From the NCBI RefSeq assembly GCF_009696145.1, contig NZ_VUMO01000002.1, positions 62,001 through 126,000 of the forward strand: a DNA stretch of 64,000 nt, given 5' to 3'. The notes beneath the pieces were generated by a model. That model worked only from the letters and a program-made list of their open reading frames with translations, did no database searches and was not told where the DNA came from. This document shows, piece by piece, positions 28,721-40,400 of this stretch (position 1 is the first letter of the stretch; every line of letters starts with the position of its first letter). This DNA comes from Pseudoramibacter porci (GTDB taxonomy: Bacteria; Bacillota; Clostridia; Eubacteriales; Eubacteriaceae). Position numbers and translations under genes: made by a program.

Positions 28721-29476
28721 TTACCGCATCAGCATGCCGCCGGTGAGATCGACCGTCGCGCCGGTCATGTAATCGGCCGGGCTGGACGCCAAAAAGACGA
28801 TGACGTCGGCAACTTCCTCCGGTTTTGCGACGTGGCCGATGGGGATCCGGCTTTCGTAATACCCCGGATGTTCGGCCATGCTTTTCGCAATCATATCCGT
28901 TTCAACGATCCCCAGCGCCACTGCGTTGACAGTGATGCCCTTCGGCGAGAGCTCTCTCGCCATCGAGATGGTCATCGCGGCCATGCCGGCCTTGGACGCC
29001 GCGTAATGCACGTGGCCCGTCGTCGAGCCGTGAAAGGCGGCCTGTGAATTGACGTTGATGATTTTGCCGCCCCGCCCGGCGTCGAGATTGGCCTTGGCAA
29101 AATACTGAGAAGTCAAAAAAGACGCCGTCAGGTTCACGTTCATCGTCCGCTGCCAATCCTCAAGGCTGATGTCCTGGCACCACCCCTGGAGGAAGATCCC
29201 CGCGTCGTTGATTAAGATATCCATCTTCCCAAGGGCCGCCTCTGCCTTTTGCATCATCGCCGTCACCTGGGCCGGGTCGGCGAAATCGGCGGCCAGCGCT
29301 GTCGCCTGAACGCCGAGGGCCCTGGCTGCCGCTGCCGTCTTTTCGGCCCCCTCTAAATGGCCAGCAGTGACCACAAGATTGACGCCTTCTCTGGCGAGCC
29401 CAAGGGCCACAGCCCGTCCGACGCCCCGCGAGGCGCCGGTTACAATCGCATTTTTACCTTTTAATTTTAAATCCAT
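28721..29476 (-). CDS. Short-chain dehydrogenase/reductase, probable polyol dehydrogenase
   Basis: A classical SDR of 251 residues. The NAD(P)-binding TGASRGVGR is at residues 14-22, NDAG at about 90, VNVNLTASF in the middle, a catalytic Ser in NVNSQAAFHGS, and YAASK with the catalytic Tyr and Lys near 155-159. It ends GGMLMR. Being in an operon with a sugar kinase and an aldolase, it most likely interconverts a polyol and a ketose or a related carbohydrate. FabG-type ketoacyl reduction is possible by sequence alone but unlikely by context. Spacing is 24 nt from the kinase and 21 nt to the next gene. Confidence 0.85.
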   Translation of the reverse strand: MDLKLKGKNAIVTGASRGVGRAVALGLAREGVNLVVTAGHLEGAEKTAAAARALGVQATALAADFADPAQVTAMMQKAEAALGKMDILINDAGIFLQGWCQDISLEDWQRTMNVNLTASFLTSQYFAKANLDAGRGGKIINVNSQAAFHGSTTGHVHYAASKAGMAAMTISMARELSPKGITVNAVALGIVETDMIAKSMAEHPGYYESRIPIGHVAKPEEVADVIVFLASSPADYMTGATVDLTGGMLMR

Positions 29477-29500
29477 GTTGTCCTTCGATTTCTTTCGCTT

Positions 29501-31009
29501 TTACATTTCGTCCCAATCGTCCCAGACGCCGTCCAGGGCATCGATGACTTTGAGATAGCGCCGGTATTTCTTGTCGTAAACGTCCTTTTTCGACAGATCC
29601 GGCCGCGCCGTGTACATCACGTCGACCATCTGCTCCGAGGCTTCCTTAAAGGATGGGAAGACGCCAACGGCCACGCCGGCGTTGATCGCCGAACCGAGAG
29701 CCCCGAGCTCCTGACTGCGGGCGACTTCGATTGGCACCTGCAGAATATCCGCGAACATCTGCACCCAGATCTTGGATTTGGCGACGCCGCCGGCCATCCG
29801 GATCAAGTCCGGCGCATCCCGATACTTGAGCAGCTTTTCGATGTGGTATTTGTGACTGAACACAATGCCTTCGTACACCGCCCGGAGCATGTCGTCCCGG
29901 GTGTGCCAGGACTGCAGCCCGATGAAGGCGCCCTTGGCGTTCATGTTGACGTTGCTGCCGAACAAAAAGGGCAGGAAGACCAGCCCTTTGTCGTCGTCCC
30001 CGGCCCGGACCACCGCCTCATTGGCAAAGTCGTAAATGCCCCGGTCGTGCAGGTCGACGCCTTTGAGCACCTCGGTCAAAAACCATTCCTGGTTGGACGC
30101 CGAGGTCGGACTGCCTTCGAGGGTCATCCAATAACCCGGGATTGTGTCGATGGACGTCATGAACAAATCCTTGTCGACCACCGGTGTCTTGCTGATGTAT
30201 TCGTTGATGCTCCACGTCCCGGCAACCACGCACATGGCCGATTCGTCGGTGACGCCGACGGCCATTGCCGACGCGTGGATATCCATCGATCCGCCGGCCA
30301 CCGGCGTGCCGGCCTTGAGGCCGGTGAGCCCCGCCGCCTCTTCCGTCACGTAGCCGCAGATTTCGCCGGAGTAGCGCAGGGGCGGCAGCTTGTCGTAAAT
30401 GCATTCCAGGCCCATTTCCGCGAGGAGGTCCTTGTCGTAGCACACATCCCGGACGTTCATCAGCGACGAGCCAGAATAATCGGTGATTTCACCGTAGGCC
30501 TCGCCGGTGAGTTTAAACCGGATAAAATCCTTACACATAAAGACCCAGCGGGTACGTTCGATGACTTCCGGCTGATATTTTAAAAACCACTTGATGATGG
30601 TCGTCGGCTGACCGCCCCAGCAGGACTGCATGGTCTTGGGCAGAATCTTTTCAAAGGTGCCGTCCTGCTGCCACTGGGCCGCAAATGCGTTGCCCCGGGA
30701 ATCCGTTGAAATGATACCGTTATAAGCCGGCGTGCCGTCGGCCTGCGTCAGGTAGACGCCGTTGCCGTGGCCGGTCGCGGCGACGCCGACAATTTGTCCG
30801 CTGTCGATGCCCGCCTGGGCGATCACCGCGCGGATCGCGCCGACATTGGCCGCCCACATCTCGTTACTGTCTCTTTCGGTGAAGCCCGGCTGGGGCTGAA
30901 TCAGCTCCGTTTTCCGGCTGGATACCGCAATTTCATGTCCCTCTAAATCGTACAATGCCGCTTTGGACATGGTCCCCCCGTTGTCGAGACCCAGCAAATA
31001 TTTTTCCAT
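29501..31009 (-). CDS. FGGY-family carbohydrate kinase (L-xylulose/erythritol-kinase-like)
   Basis: A 502-residue kinase of the FGGY fold. The phosphate-1 motif LLGLDNGGTMSKAALYD is at residues 5-21, VAATGHGNGVYL at about 88-99, DYSGSSLMNVRD near 190, and GGSMDIHASAM and VVAGTWSINEYIS in the second half. The second FGGY signature lies around RMAGGVAKSKIW. The GTWSINEYIS string and the TGHGNG loop are typical of the L-xylulokinase (LyxK/YiaP) and erythritol-kinase branch, not of glycerol kinase. It probably phosphorylates the ketose or polyol handled by the neighbouring SDR and aldolase. The RBS GAGAGGTG precedes ATG 31009. Confidence 0.85.
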   Translation of the reverse strand: MEKYLLGLDNGGTMSKAALYDLEGHEIAVSSRKTELIQPQPGFTERDSNEMWAANVGAIRAVIAQAGIDSGQIVGVAATGHGNGVYLTQADGTPAYNGIISTDSRGNAFAAQWQQDGTFEKILPKTMQSCWGGQPTTIIKWFLKYQPEVIERTRWVFMCKDFIRFKLTGEAYGEITDYSGSSLMNVRDVCYDKDLLAEMGLECIYDKLPPLRYSGEICGYVTEEAAGLTGLKAGTPVAGGSMDIHASAMAVGVTDESAMCVVAGTWSINEYISKTPVVDKDLFMTSIDTIPGYWMTLEGSPTSASNQEWFLTEVLKGVDLHDRGIYDFANEAVVRAGDDDKGLVFLPFLFGSNVNMNAKGAFIGLQSWHTRDDMLRAVYEGIVFSHKYHIEKLLKYRDAPDLIRMAGGVAKSKIWVQMFADILQVPIEVARSQELGALGSAINAGVAVGVFPSFKEASEQMVDVMYTARPDLSKKDVYDKKYRRYLKVIDALDGVWDDWDEM

Positions 31010-31051
31010 TTTACACCTCTCTATCTGAAATTCCGTTCCTTCCCATCTCGT

Positions 31052-31615
31052 TTAAAACAAACGCCTTTCGCTGGTGGTGGCACCGTTGAATCCGGCCTGC
31101 TCGACCCCTTCGATCTCTTCCGCAGTCTGGATAAAGCCGCCGGCCCAGAGCGGGATGGACGTCACCTTCCTCAGCTCTGGCAAAACGTCCACCGCGACCT
31201 TCGCCGGCAGAATTTCCGCCGCCTGGGCCCGGGTGGATTTCAAAATCCGAAGGGTCGTGTCCAGCGCCTTGGAATCGGAGATCAGAAAGCGCTGAATCGT
31301 GTACAGGCCGATGTTGCGCGCCATGCCGAGGCGCATCCGGTCGGTGGACATGACGCCGTCGACCTTGAAATAATGCTTGAGCAGCTTGATGCCGACCTCG
31401 TCCCGTCCGAATCCGCCGAGGAGTTCCATGTTGATGAGCACCTTTTTCCCGGCGCGGTGGACCTTTTCGGCTAGTAGCGGCAGATTGGCAATGTCGGCAC
31501 CGGTGAGCAAAATCGTCTGCCGCTTGCTTTTCAGGGCCCACTCCAAATCGCCGAGACGGCGAATCGAAGGGATCACCTGAAAGGACGGCCGTCCGTCTGT
31601 CCTGGCGCCGCTCAT
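31052..31615 (-). CDS. glpP: GlpP-type glycerol-3-phosphate-responsive antiterminator
   Basis: A 187-residue TIM-barrel-like regulator of the GlpP family. Visible are SFQVIPSIRRLGDLEWAL near the start, ILLTGADIANLPLL, KKVLINMELLGGFGRDEVG, the DGVMSTDRM loop, and IPLWAGGFIQTAEEIE close to the end. GlpP binds glycerol-3-phosphate and lets RNA polymerase pass leader terminators of glp genes. The ATG at 31615 overlaps the glpK stop by ATGA, so translation is coupled. A longer in-frame start (31657) would lie inside glpK and is less likely. The long terminator ahead of glpK at 33133-33199 is the obvious target. Confidence 0.9.
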   Translation of the reverse strand: MSGARTDGRPSFQVIPSIRRLGDLEWALKSKRQTILLTGADIANLPLLAEKVHRAGKKVLINMELLGGFGRDEVGIKLLKHYFKVDGVMSTDRMRLGMARNIGLYTIQRFLISDSKALDTTLRILKSTRAQAAEILPAKVAVDVLPELRKVTSIPLWAGGFIQTAEEIEGVEQAGFNGATTSERRLF

Positions 31616-33102
31616 CCGCGCGCCCAGCCGGCGGAACGCTTCACAGCTTCGCGCCACTGTTCGTAGAGCGCTTCCCGTTCAGTGTCGCCCATGCGCGGTT
31701 CAAAGACTTTGTCCGCTTCCCACAGGTCTTTGAGCTCGCTTTGATCCTTCCAGACGCCGCAGCCCAGCCCGGCGAGATAGCAGGCACCCTTGGCTGTGGT
31801 CTCAATATCTTTCGGGCGGATAACCCGGCAGTTGAGGATGTCGGCCTGGAACTGCATCAGGAAATCGTTCTGTGCCGCGCCGCCGTCCACCTTGAGTTCC
31901 TTGAGGGCGATGCCCGAGTGTTCGGCCATGTCTTCGAGGAGATCCCGCGTCTGATACGCCATGGATTCGAGGGCCGCCCGGGTGATTTGTTCCTGTGTCG
32001 TGTCGGCGGTGATGCCGATGATCATACCCCTGGCCTTCGGATCGTAAAAAGGCGCGCCGAGGCCGGTAAAGGCCGGCACGAAGAAGATTCCGCCGTTGTT
32101 TGGAATGCTGGCCGCCATGGCTTCCGATTCGCTGGATTTCCCGAAGAATTTCATTTTGTCGCGGAGCCACTGCACCACCTGGCCCGCGATGAGAATGGAC
32201 GCCCCCATCGAGTAGGACAGGTGCCCGTCGATGCCCCAGGCCAATGTCATCAGCCCGGTTTCTGTCCGCGGCGCCTTGTCGCCGGTAAACATCAGCGGCA
32301 CTGCAGACGTGCCGTAGGTGTTTTTCGCGCTGCCCTCTTCAAAGCAGGCCTGGCCGAACAATGCGGCCGACTGGTCGCCGGCGATGCCGGTGATTGGAAT
32401 TTCCGCGCCGAACCATTTGGGGTCCGCTGTGCCGAAATACCCCACTGAATCTTTGACCTCCGGCAGGATGTCTGCCGGCACATCCAGCGCCGCGAGCAAT
32501 GCGTCGTCCCACTTGCCTTCGTAGGGGTTGAACAAGAGGGTGCGCGCCGCGTTGGAGCAGTCTGTGGCGTGGACCCGCCCGCAGGTCAAATTCCAGAGGA
32601 GCCAGCAGTCGATGTTGCCGAATTTGAGCTTGCCCTGTTTCGACTTTTCCGCCGCTTCGGGCACGTTGTCGAGGATCCATCTGATCTTCGTGCCGGAATA
32701 AGTCGGGTCGAGCACCAGCCCGGTCCTGTGGTTGAACATCGCGTTGTAGCCTTCCTGGCGGAGCCGTTCGACAATGGGCGCCGTCCGGCGGCAGCCCCAG
32801 ACGATGTCGTGGTAAACCGGTTCGCCGGTTTCACTGTCCCACATGACCGTCGTTTCCCGCTGGTTGGTGATACCAATGGCCTTGATGTCGGCGCCGGTGA
32901 TGCCGGCCTTGGCAATCGCGTTCTGGGACGTCTTTAAGGTCACCTGCCAGACGTCGCCCGCATCCTGTTCCCACCAGCCAGACTGGGGATAATACTGCTT
33001 GTATTCCGCGTAATCGATAGCGACCACATTGCCGGTGGTGTCGTAGACGACGCCGCGCGAGCCAGTGGTGCCTTGATCCATAACCAAAATATACTGTTTC
33101 AT
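31612..33102 (-). CDS. glpK: Glycerol kinase
   Basis: ATG 33102 lies 6 nt after GGGGAGG; the open frame extends upstream into the leader but that part is terminator sequence, not protein. The 496-residue product begins KQYILVMDQGTTGSRGVVYD, the phosphate-1 loop of glycerol kinase. It has WWEQDAGDVW, GITNQRETTVMWD, RTGLVLDPTYSGTKIRW, GIAGDQSAALFGQ and NTYGTSAVPLM (the last in place of the usual NTYGTGCFML). The end carries VDGGAAQNDFLMQFQADIL. It makes sn-glycerol-3-phosphate, both the substrate for the GlpA-like dehydrogenase and the likely signal for GlpP. First gene of the operon; no glpF or other transporter is present. Confidence 0.96.
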   Translation of the reverse strand: MKQYILVMDQGTTGSRGVVYDTTGNVVAIDYAEYKQYYPQSGWWEQDAGDVWQVTLKTSQNAIAKAGITGADIKAIGITNQRETTVMWDSETGEPVYHDIVWGCRRTAPIVERLRQEGYNAMFNHRTGLVLDPTYSGTKIRWILDNVPEAAEKSKQGKLKFGNIDCWLLWNLTCGRVHATDCSNAARTLLFNPYEGKWDDALLAALDVPADILPEVKDSVGYFGTADPKWFGAEIPITGIAGDQSAALFGQACFEEGSAKNTYGTSAVPLMFTGDKAPRTETGLMTLAWGIDGHLSYSMGASILIAGQVVQWLRDKMKFFGKSSESEAMAASIPNNGGIFFVPAFTGLGAPFYDPKARGMIIGITADTTQEQITRAALESMAYQTRDLLEDMAEHSGIALKELKVDGGAAQNDFLMQFQADILNCRVIRPKDIETTAKGACYLAGLGCGVWKDQSELKDLWEADKVFEPRMGDTEREALYEQWREAVKRSAGWARG

Positions 33103-33132
33103 TTTCATCCTCCCCGATGCATGAAATCTTTG

Positions 33133-33199
33133 AAAACACAAAAAGCCCTGCTTAATAAACTGCGCGACCCTTTTTGGATCTCGCAACTCATTAAACAGG
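33133..33199 (-). terminator. Leader terminator ahead of glpK, probable GlpP antitermination site
   Basis: Two 24-nt arms (33176-33199 and 33147-33170) pair almost fully on the minus-strand RNA, with several G-U pairs and one mismatch around a 5-nt A loop. A U-rich tail (33133-33146) follows. It lies between the promoter and the glpK start and would stop transcription unless relieved. In Bacillus, GlpP relieves such leaders on glp mRNAs. Confidence 0.85.
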
Positions 33200-33272
33200 A
33201 CTCTGCATTTCCATCCCATTCTCCAACTCTCCAAATTTTGATTCAAATCGGATTATTTTGTTTTGTGCATTT

Positions 33273-33301
33273 ATCTTAACATGGCCAGAAAACGATGTCA
33301 A
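33273..33301 (-). promoter_or_regulatory. Promoter of the glpK operon
   Basis: -35 TTGACA (33296-33301), 17-bp spacer, -10 TAAGAT (33273-33278) on the minus strand. Transcription should begin near 33266, about 70 nt before the leader terminator. Confidence 0.88.
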
Positions 33302-33384
33302 GTTTATTTTTTCGTGGGCTGATTTGAACTGTTGCCTGTTTTGCTGTGAAATCGCTTTTCAGTGTACGCCATTCCTTCGATCTG

Positions 33385-33393
33385 TGGTATGAT
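33385..33393 (+). promoter_or_regulatory. Extended -10 element just before the SecA start
   Basis: TGGTATGAT ends 7 nt before ATG 33401. If used, the transcript would start at or next to the ATG, giving a leaderless mRNA. No good -35 is visible. Confidence 0.5.
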
Positions 33394-33400
33394 GAGACGT

Positions 33401-35728
<2,328 letters not shown>

Positions 35729-35800
35729 TCACAGGGCCTTTTCTCATCCCTTAGCTTGATACAAGGCGAGGGCTTTTCTGAAAAATCAAACCATTAAAAA

Positions 35801-35843
35801 AAGACGTGTGCCTTTAATTCTTTGAATTAAAGACGCACGTCTT
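35801..35843. terminator. Bidirectional terminator between secA and the SPKTG protein gene
   Basis: A stem of about 20 bp (35801-35820 with 35824-35843) carries A/T runs on both flanks and serves both convergent genes. Confidence 0.9.
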
Positions 35844-35863
35844 ATTTTGTTACACGTTCCTGC

Positions 35864-37285
35864 TTATCTTCGCAGCGCCCGTTTTGCTTTTCTCGACTTG
35901 AAGATGCCGACGCCCGCTGCACCGCCGATACCCGCGAGCATGGCCATAATTTCGGCCATGGCTTCTGTGTTGTCGCCGGTTTTTGGCGATGTGCCCGTCA
36001 CAGTCGCCGCCTTCGCTTTTCCGAGAACCGCCGCCAGTTTATTCGTCACCGTCGAATGGTTCTGAGCGGTATTGCCCTTATCGCTTTCCTTCTGATCGCT
36101 GTTCTGCGCTTCCGCGCCCGCGTTGTCGAGGCCGTAATAATCGTAGGCGCCTTGCAGATGGCTCTGGACGTAGGCTTGATCCGCCTTCGACAGACTGCGG
36201 TATTCCTTGGCGAGCTGATCCATATGCTGAGTGGTCGGGTTGGCCGCCGCTTCGGCGAAGCCCGCGAGGAAATTCTTCAGCGCATCCGACTGCTTGCTCT
36301 TGTTGGCATCGTCGATCGATTTTTCGATCAATGACTTCGCGCCCGATTTAATCTTGTCCGAATCTAAGTTGTTGACAATGGCTTTCTTCTCCGGTGATAA
36401 TTGGTTATATTGCTTGAAGAAAGCGTTCCAGTCCGGATTAGCATCGCTATCGAGGATGTCGAGCACCGGTTTGATCTGCGGATCATTTTCAATCACTTCC
36501 TGAATCAGCAAGTTTTGATCTGGATCGGTGTACATCCACATGTATTCCTGAAGTCTTGGGCTGAGCTGGCTATAAGCTTTTAACGCCGCATCTGCCCCTT
36601 CCGGTGTGGAGGTATCAATGGTCTTCATTTTATTTCGGAAAGTGACGCATTCTGGGCTGTTAAACATGCTGTCAAAATAGGCTTCAACCGCCTTCGTCAC
36701 TTTATTCGCCTGATTATATTTATCGGTATAACCATGATTTTTAATGAAGTCCTCGCTGATCTTCGAAAGGTCCATAGAATAGCCCTCGGTACGATCATAT
36801 AAATCAAATAAATTATACTGCGATAAATTATTTAAATCGATCTCCGTTGTCCCCTGAATATAATCGTCTAAGGTCTTAACATACCCTTTTTCGACGTCAG
36901 AGAGCTGGCTGGACGCATCGGTCTTCCCTTGATCGTCCGCGGCTTTGTTTTGGTTATCCGCGTTTTTGTCGCCCGCCTGCTTTTCGCCCGCGTTGTCCTG
37001 AGCTGCCGCATCCTTGGCATCAGAAGTCTTATCAGTTGCGTCCGTCTTTGCCGCGTTGTCAGCTGTTTCAGTCTTTGCCGTATCCTGTTTGGCGTCTTTG
37101 GCGTCTTTTTTGGTGTCCGCCAACGCCTGATCGGTCGTTTTCACATCGCCGGCCGTTGCCGTCGTTTGTGTATTGGTGTTTTCGGTTTCTGTCGCTTTTA
37201 CTGGTGACGCAAAAGCCGTTACCGGTGCGCCAACCGTACTTAACGCTGCAACACCTGCTAATATTTTAAATGCTTTCGAGTTCAT
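35864..37285 (-). CDS. Secreted surface protein with SPKTG sorting-like C-terminus
   Basis: ATG 37285 has AAGGAG 6 nt upstream. The 473-residue protein opens with a signal peptide (MNSKAFKILAGVAALSTVG, then VTAFAS). A Lys/Asp/Ala/Thr-rich disordered stretch (about 30-130) is followed by a helical region of about 290 residues with repeated short motifs such as YSQLSP and YNQLSPEKKAIV. The end reads TGTSPKTGDN, then a hydrophobic stretch MAEIMAMLAGIGGAAGVGIF and a basic tail KSRKAKRALRR. This is the layout of a sortase signal with SPKTG in place of LPxTG. The protein should be wall-anchored. The helical core is not a family I recognise. Confidence 0.85.
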   Translation of the reverse strand: MNSKAFKILAGVAALSTVGAPVTAFASPVKATETENTNTQTTATAGDVKTTDQALADTKKDAKDAKQDTAKTETADNAAKTDATDKTSDAKDAAAQDNAGEKQAGDKNADNQNKAADDQGKTDASSQLSDVEKGYVKTLDDYIQGTTEIDLNNLSQYNLFDLYDRTEGYSMDLSKISEDFIKNHGYTDKYNQANKVTKAVEAYFDSMFNSPECVTFRNKMKTIDTSTPEGADAALKAYSQLSPRLQEYMWMYTDPDQNLLIQEVIENDPQIKPVLDILDSDANPDWNAFFKQYNQLSPEKKAIVNNLDSDKIKSGAKSLIEKSIDDANKSKQSDALKNFLAGFAEAAANPTTQHMDQLAKEYRSLSKADQAYVQSHLQGAYDYYGLDNAGAEAQNSDQKESDKGNTAQNHSTVTNKLAAVLGKAKAATVTGTSPKTGDNTEAMAEIMAMLAGIGGAAGVGIFKSRKAKRALRR

Positions 37286-37337
37286 AGCTTTCTCCTTAAA
37301 GAAAATAACCGCCATATTTTAATCTACGGTTGATCTT

Positions 37338-37366
37338 ATTATAAAGCAACGCGTTACATAAGTCAA
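37338..37366 (-). promoter_or_regulatory. Promoter of the SPKTG protein gene
   Basis: -35 TTGACT (37361-37366), 17-bp spacer, -10 TATAAT (37338-37343) on the minus strand, about 55 nt before the start codon. Confidence 0.88.
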
Positions 37367-37402
37367 TATGAGGTTACTAATGTGGGGATGGTGCCCACTT
37401 GC

Positions 37403-37457
37403 CAAATAAAAAGAACTGCCGCACGCAGATGCGATCCGTCTACGTGCGACAGCCCTT
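37403..37457 (-). terminator. Terminator after the phase-variable surface protein gene
   Basis: A long imperfect stem of about 15 bp is followed on the minus strand by TTTTTATTT. It lies about 35 nt past the stop at 37491. Confidence 0.75.
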
Positions 37458-37490
37458 TTATAAAAATGAGATGGCTAATAATTTTTAACT

Positions 37491-40400
37491 TTACGCGTCT
37501 TCGCGGCGGCGTTTGAGGGCCAGACTCAGGCCGGCGATGGCGGCGAGGAGCGCGACGGTTTCGGCGCTGGCTGCGGTGGTGTCCCCTGTCTTCGGCGAGC
37601 CGGACGTCTTGCCCTGAGCCGATTTCACGGCCGCGGCACTGCTGTTGCCTGCGGCATTGGCGGCCTTCATCGCGTCGAGGAGCCGGGCCACGTCGCCGTC
37701 CGGCAGCATCGCCCTGGCGTTTGCAGAGAGGGCCTGGTAGCGGCGGTAGACGTTCAGAATCCCAGCGCGGTCTTTGGCGCTCGGGTACTTCGGCAGCGCA
37801 TTGATCATCGTGTCGACTTTCTGCGCCGCGTCGTGATCGGCCTGTTCTTTTTCAAGATTCTGGATGGCCTTTTCCGCGGCGGTCAATCTCGCCGGGTCGA
37901 CCTGGGCTTTCGCATCGTCGGTCAGTGCGTCGTAGTCGGCGCGGGCGGCCTTGACGGCGTCCTTATCCTTCAACGTGATCTGATCCGGCAGAGCGGCAAT
38001 GGCGTCATTGACGGCGTCAGCGGTGGCTTTGTCCGCAGCCTTCACCGCAGCGGCAATCTTGTCTTTGGCTTCTTGCCCGACAAAGTCTTTCTGACGGTCG
38101 GTTAAGTGATTGTACGCCTTTTGTACGTCGTAGACGGCGGCTGCATTGTCCGCTGTGATGTCCTTTGGCAGGGCGTCTGCCTTGTCGGCAACCGCTTTTG
38201 CAGTATCCTTATCTTTCTGAATCAATACAAGGTCTGCAATTTTCTGTCTGGCCTGATCTAATTTGTTCGCATCTTCTTTATTGATAAGAGATTGTGTGTC
38301 CTTGGTCATGCTGTCATAGATTTTCGCTAAAGTATCCACACTGTCTTTATCATTTAAGGTCAAATTGTTGATTTCTGGTAAAGCTTTGATGTGAGCACTA
38401 ACAGTATCTGCCAGATTAGCTTTGCTGAGATTTAACAGGATTAAGAGCTGCTGTTCTTTTTGTTCAGCCGTTAACTTATTATTTTCAGCATCTTTTTCTT
38501 TGTTGTCCTTGGCGGTTTGATTAGAAGCTGCATCCGCTTTTTCCTGATCAGCTTTTGTTTTCGTATTTTCAGCATCTTTAAGCGCTGCTGCTGCATTATT
38601 AAGGCTCTTTTCCTTTGCGGTCACATCAGCCTGAGCATCTTTTGCTTTCTGATCTGCTTTTTTCTGTTCAGTTTGTGCTGTGGTTAACGCTTCATTGGCT
38701 TTTGCCTGTTTAGTTTTAGCGTCAGACAGTGCCTTTTGTGCAGATTCATTTTCAGCTTTTGCCTGATCGACAACCTTCTGCTGTGTTTGGATCGCTTTAG
38801 CCAAGTTCTGATCTGCTTCAAGGGCTTTATTGTAATCCCCCTGTGCGCTTTCAGTATTAGCTTTCGCTTCATTCAACTTAGACTGTGCGTCGAAAAGTTT
38901 CTTTGCTGCTTCGTCTGCTTTCGTCTGAGCATCTGTTACAGTAGAGACCAGAGCGTCAACCTTTGCCTGTGCGTCTTTAACAGCTTGATCGGCTTTTGCT
39001 TTTGCATTTTGAGCCTTTGTCAAAGCGTCTTTCGCATCAGAAAGTTTCTGCTTGATGTCTTTCATGTAATTCTGGAAGGCTTCTTTTACTTTGTCAACGG
39101 TGGTAATTTCAGCTGTTGCGGTTTTAGGAATGGTACACATTTCCATAGCAGACGTATAAGCATAATGGTATCCATCTGGATTAAAGGCAATCCCGTAGTT
39201 ATTGTCAGTGCCTTCTGCACTGTAGTTAATCGAATTATCATCGACAAAACCAATACCCATTACCTTAAAGGTATCACTCTTGATGGCACCGTAGTGACCG
39301 CATCCGCCTCTTTCATTGTAGATTTCTTTTAACTTAGCAGGATCATTTTTGTACTTTTCATTTAATTCGTGAGTTTCTTTTTCATAGTCGTACCATCCAT
39401 AAACCGGATCAGCTTCACCCTTGTCGTTATACCAACCCCACGCTAAGTTTTCACCGCCAAATCTAGCATGCGCGTAAGTATTGTTGTCAGTATAACAAGG
39501 CCCAGACTGTGTAAGTTTATCCGAATCTTTTATGGCTTCACCTAATGTCACCCCGAGATCATTGCCTAATATATCGTAAAGTTCTGTTTTACTTTCTTCT
39601 TCTGTCGGTGTTTTAGGATTTGGTGTACAACTTGACAGATAATCAGATACAATTATAGAATTTCCATTTTTATCGTAAGTACCTACACAAGTTTGACTAT
39701 ACAATCCTGCGTTCCAGTGATCATAAATGCCAAATTCATTACCTAAAACAGACTGAAATGCCGAATTGAAGATTGAGTCAAAGAGAACCGAATAATCGAC
39801 TTGATATGGATCTTTCCCTTCTTTTGCACGGTCAGCATTGACTTCTTCCATAAAAGCAATATCTTTTTCAATGTTATCGGCATTGAATGCGCTCTTAAGT
39901 GCGTCCTGAAAATGTTTATTATTTAAGACATCCCATTGGGAAATAGTACGAAAACTGTCATTTCCTGAAGGAATACCTGTCATGATTGATGTGTCATGTG
40001 ATCCACCTGTCGTTCTTGCACGTTCCATGATGGAATCAACTGATACATCTGATGCTGTATGAGATTCAATAAATTTCTGACCGGCATTATCATAAATATT
40101 TTTTGCCTGTTCATATGTACTATTGGCAGTGGCAAGATCATCTTCTGCCTGCTTTGCCGCCTTCTGAGCATCCTCTAAAGCTTTCTTGGCATCAGCCTGA
40201 TTGGTCTTCGCTGCATCTAAGTCAGAAGTTGCTTTTTCAGAAGCACCTTTGGCAGTGTTGTAAGCCGTCTGTGCTGCATTTTCTTTTTCCTGCGCTGCTT
40301 TTAACGCCTGCGCTGCCTTTTCAACTTGTGACCCAGTATTTAAAGCGTCTAAATCAGACTGTGCTTTGAGCAGATCGTTATATTTAGCATCGGCTGTTTT

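Noticed and set aside
26552-29047. Long plus-strand frames (407 and 415 residues) opposite the glycerol-3-phosphate dehydrogenase genes
   Set aside because: Shadows created by high GC on the strand opposite well-supported genes.
31011-31541. 176-residue minus frame overlapping glpP in another frame
   Set aside because: Out-of-frame shadow of glpP; no motif and no RBS.
33103-33246. N-terminal extension of glpK by 48 codons
   Set aside because: That stretch is the leader terminator; the glycerol kinase family starts at the MKQYILVMDQG position, where a good RBS is found.
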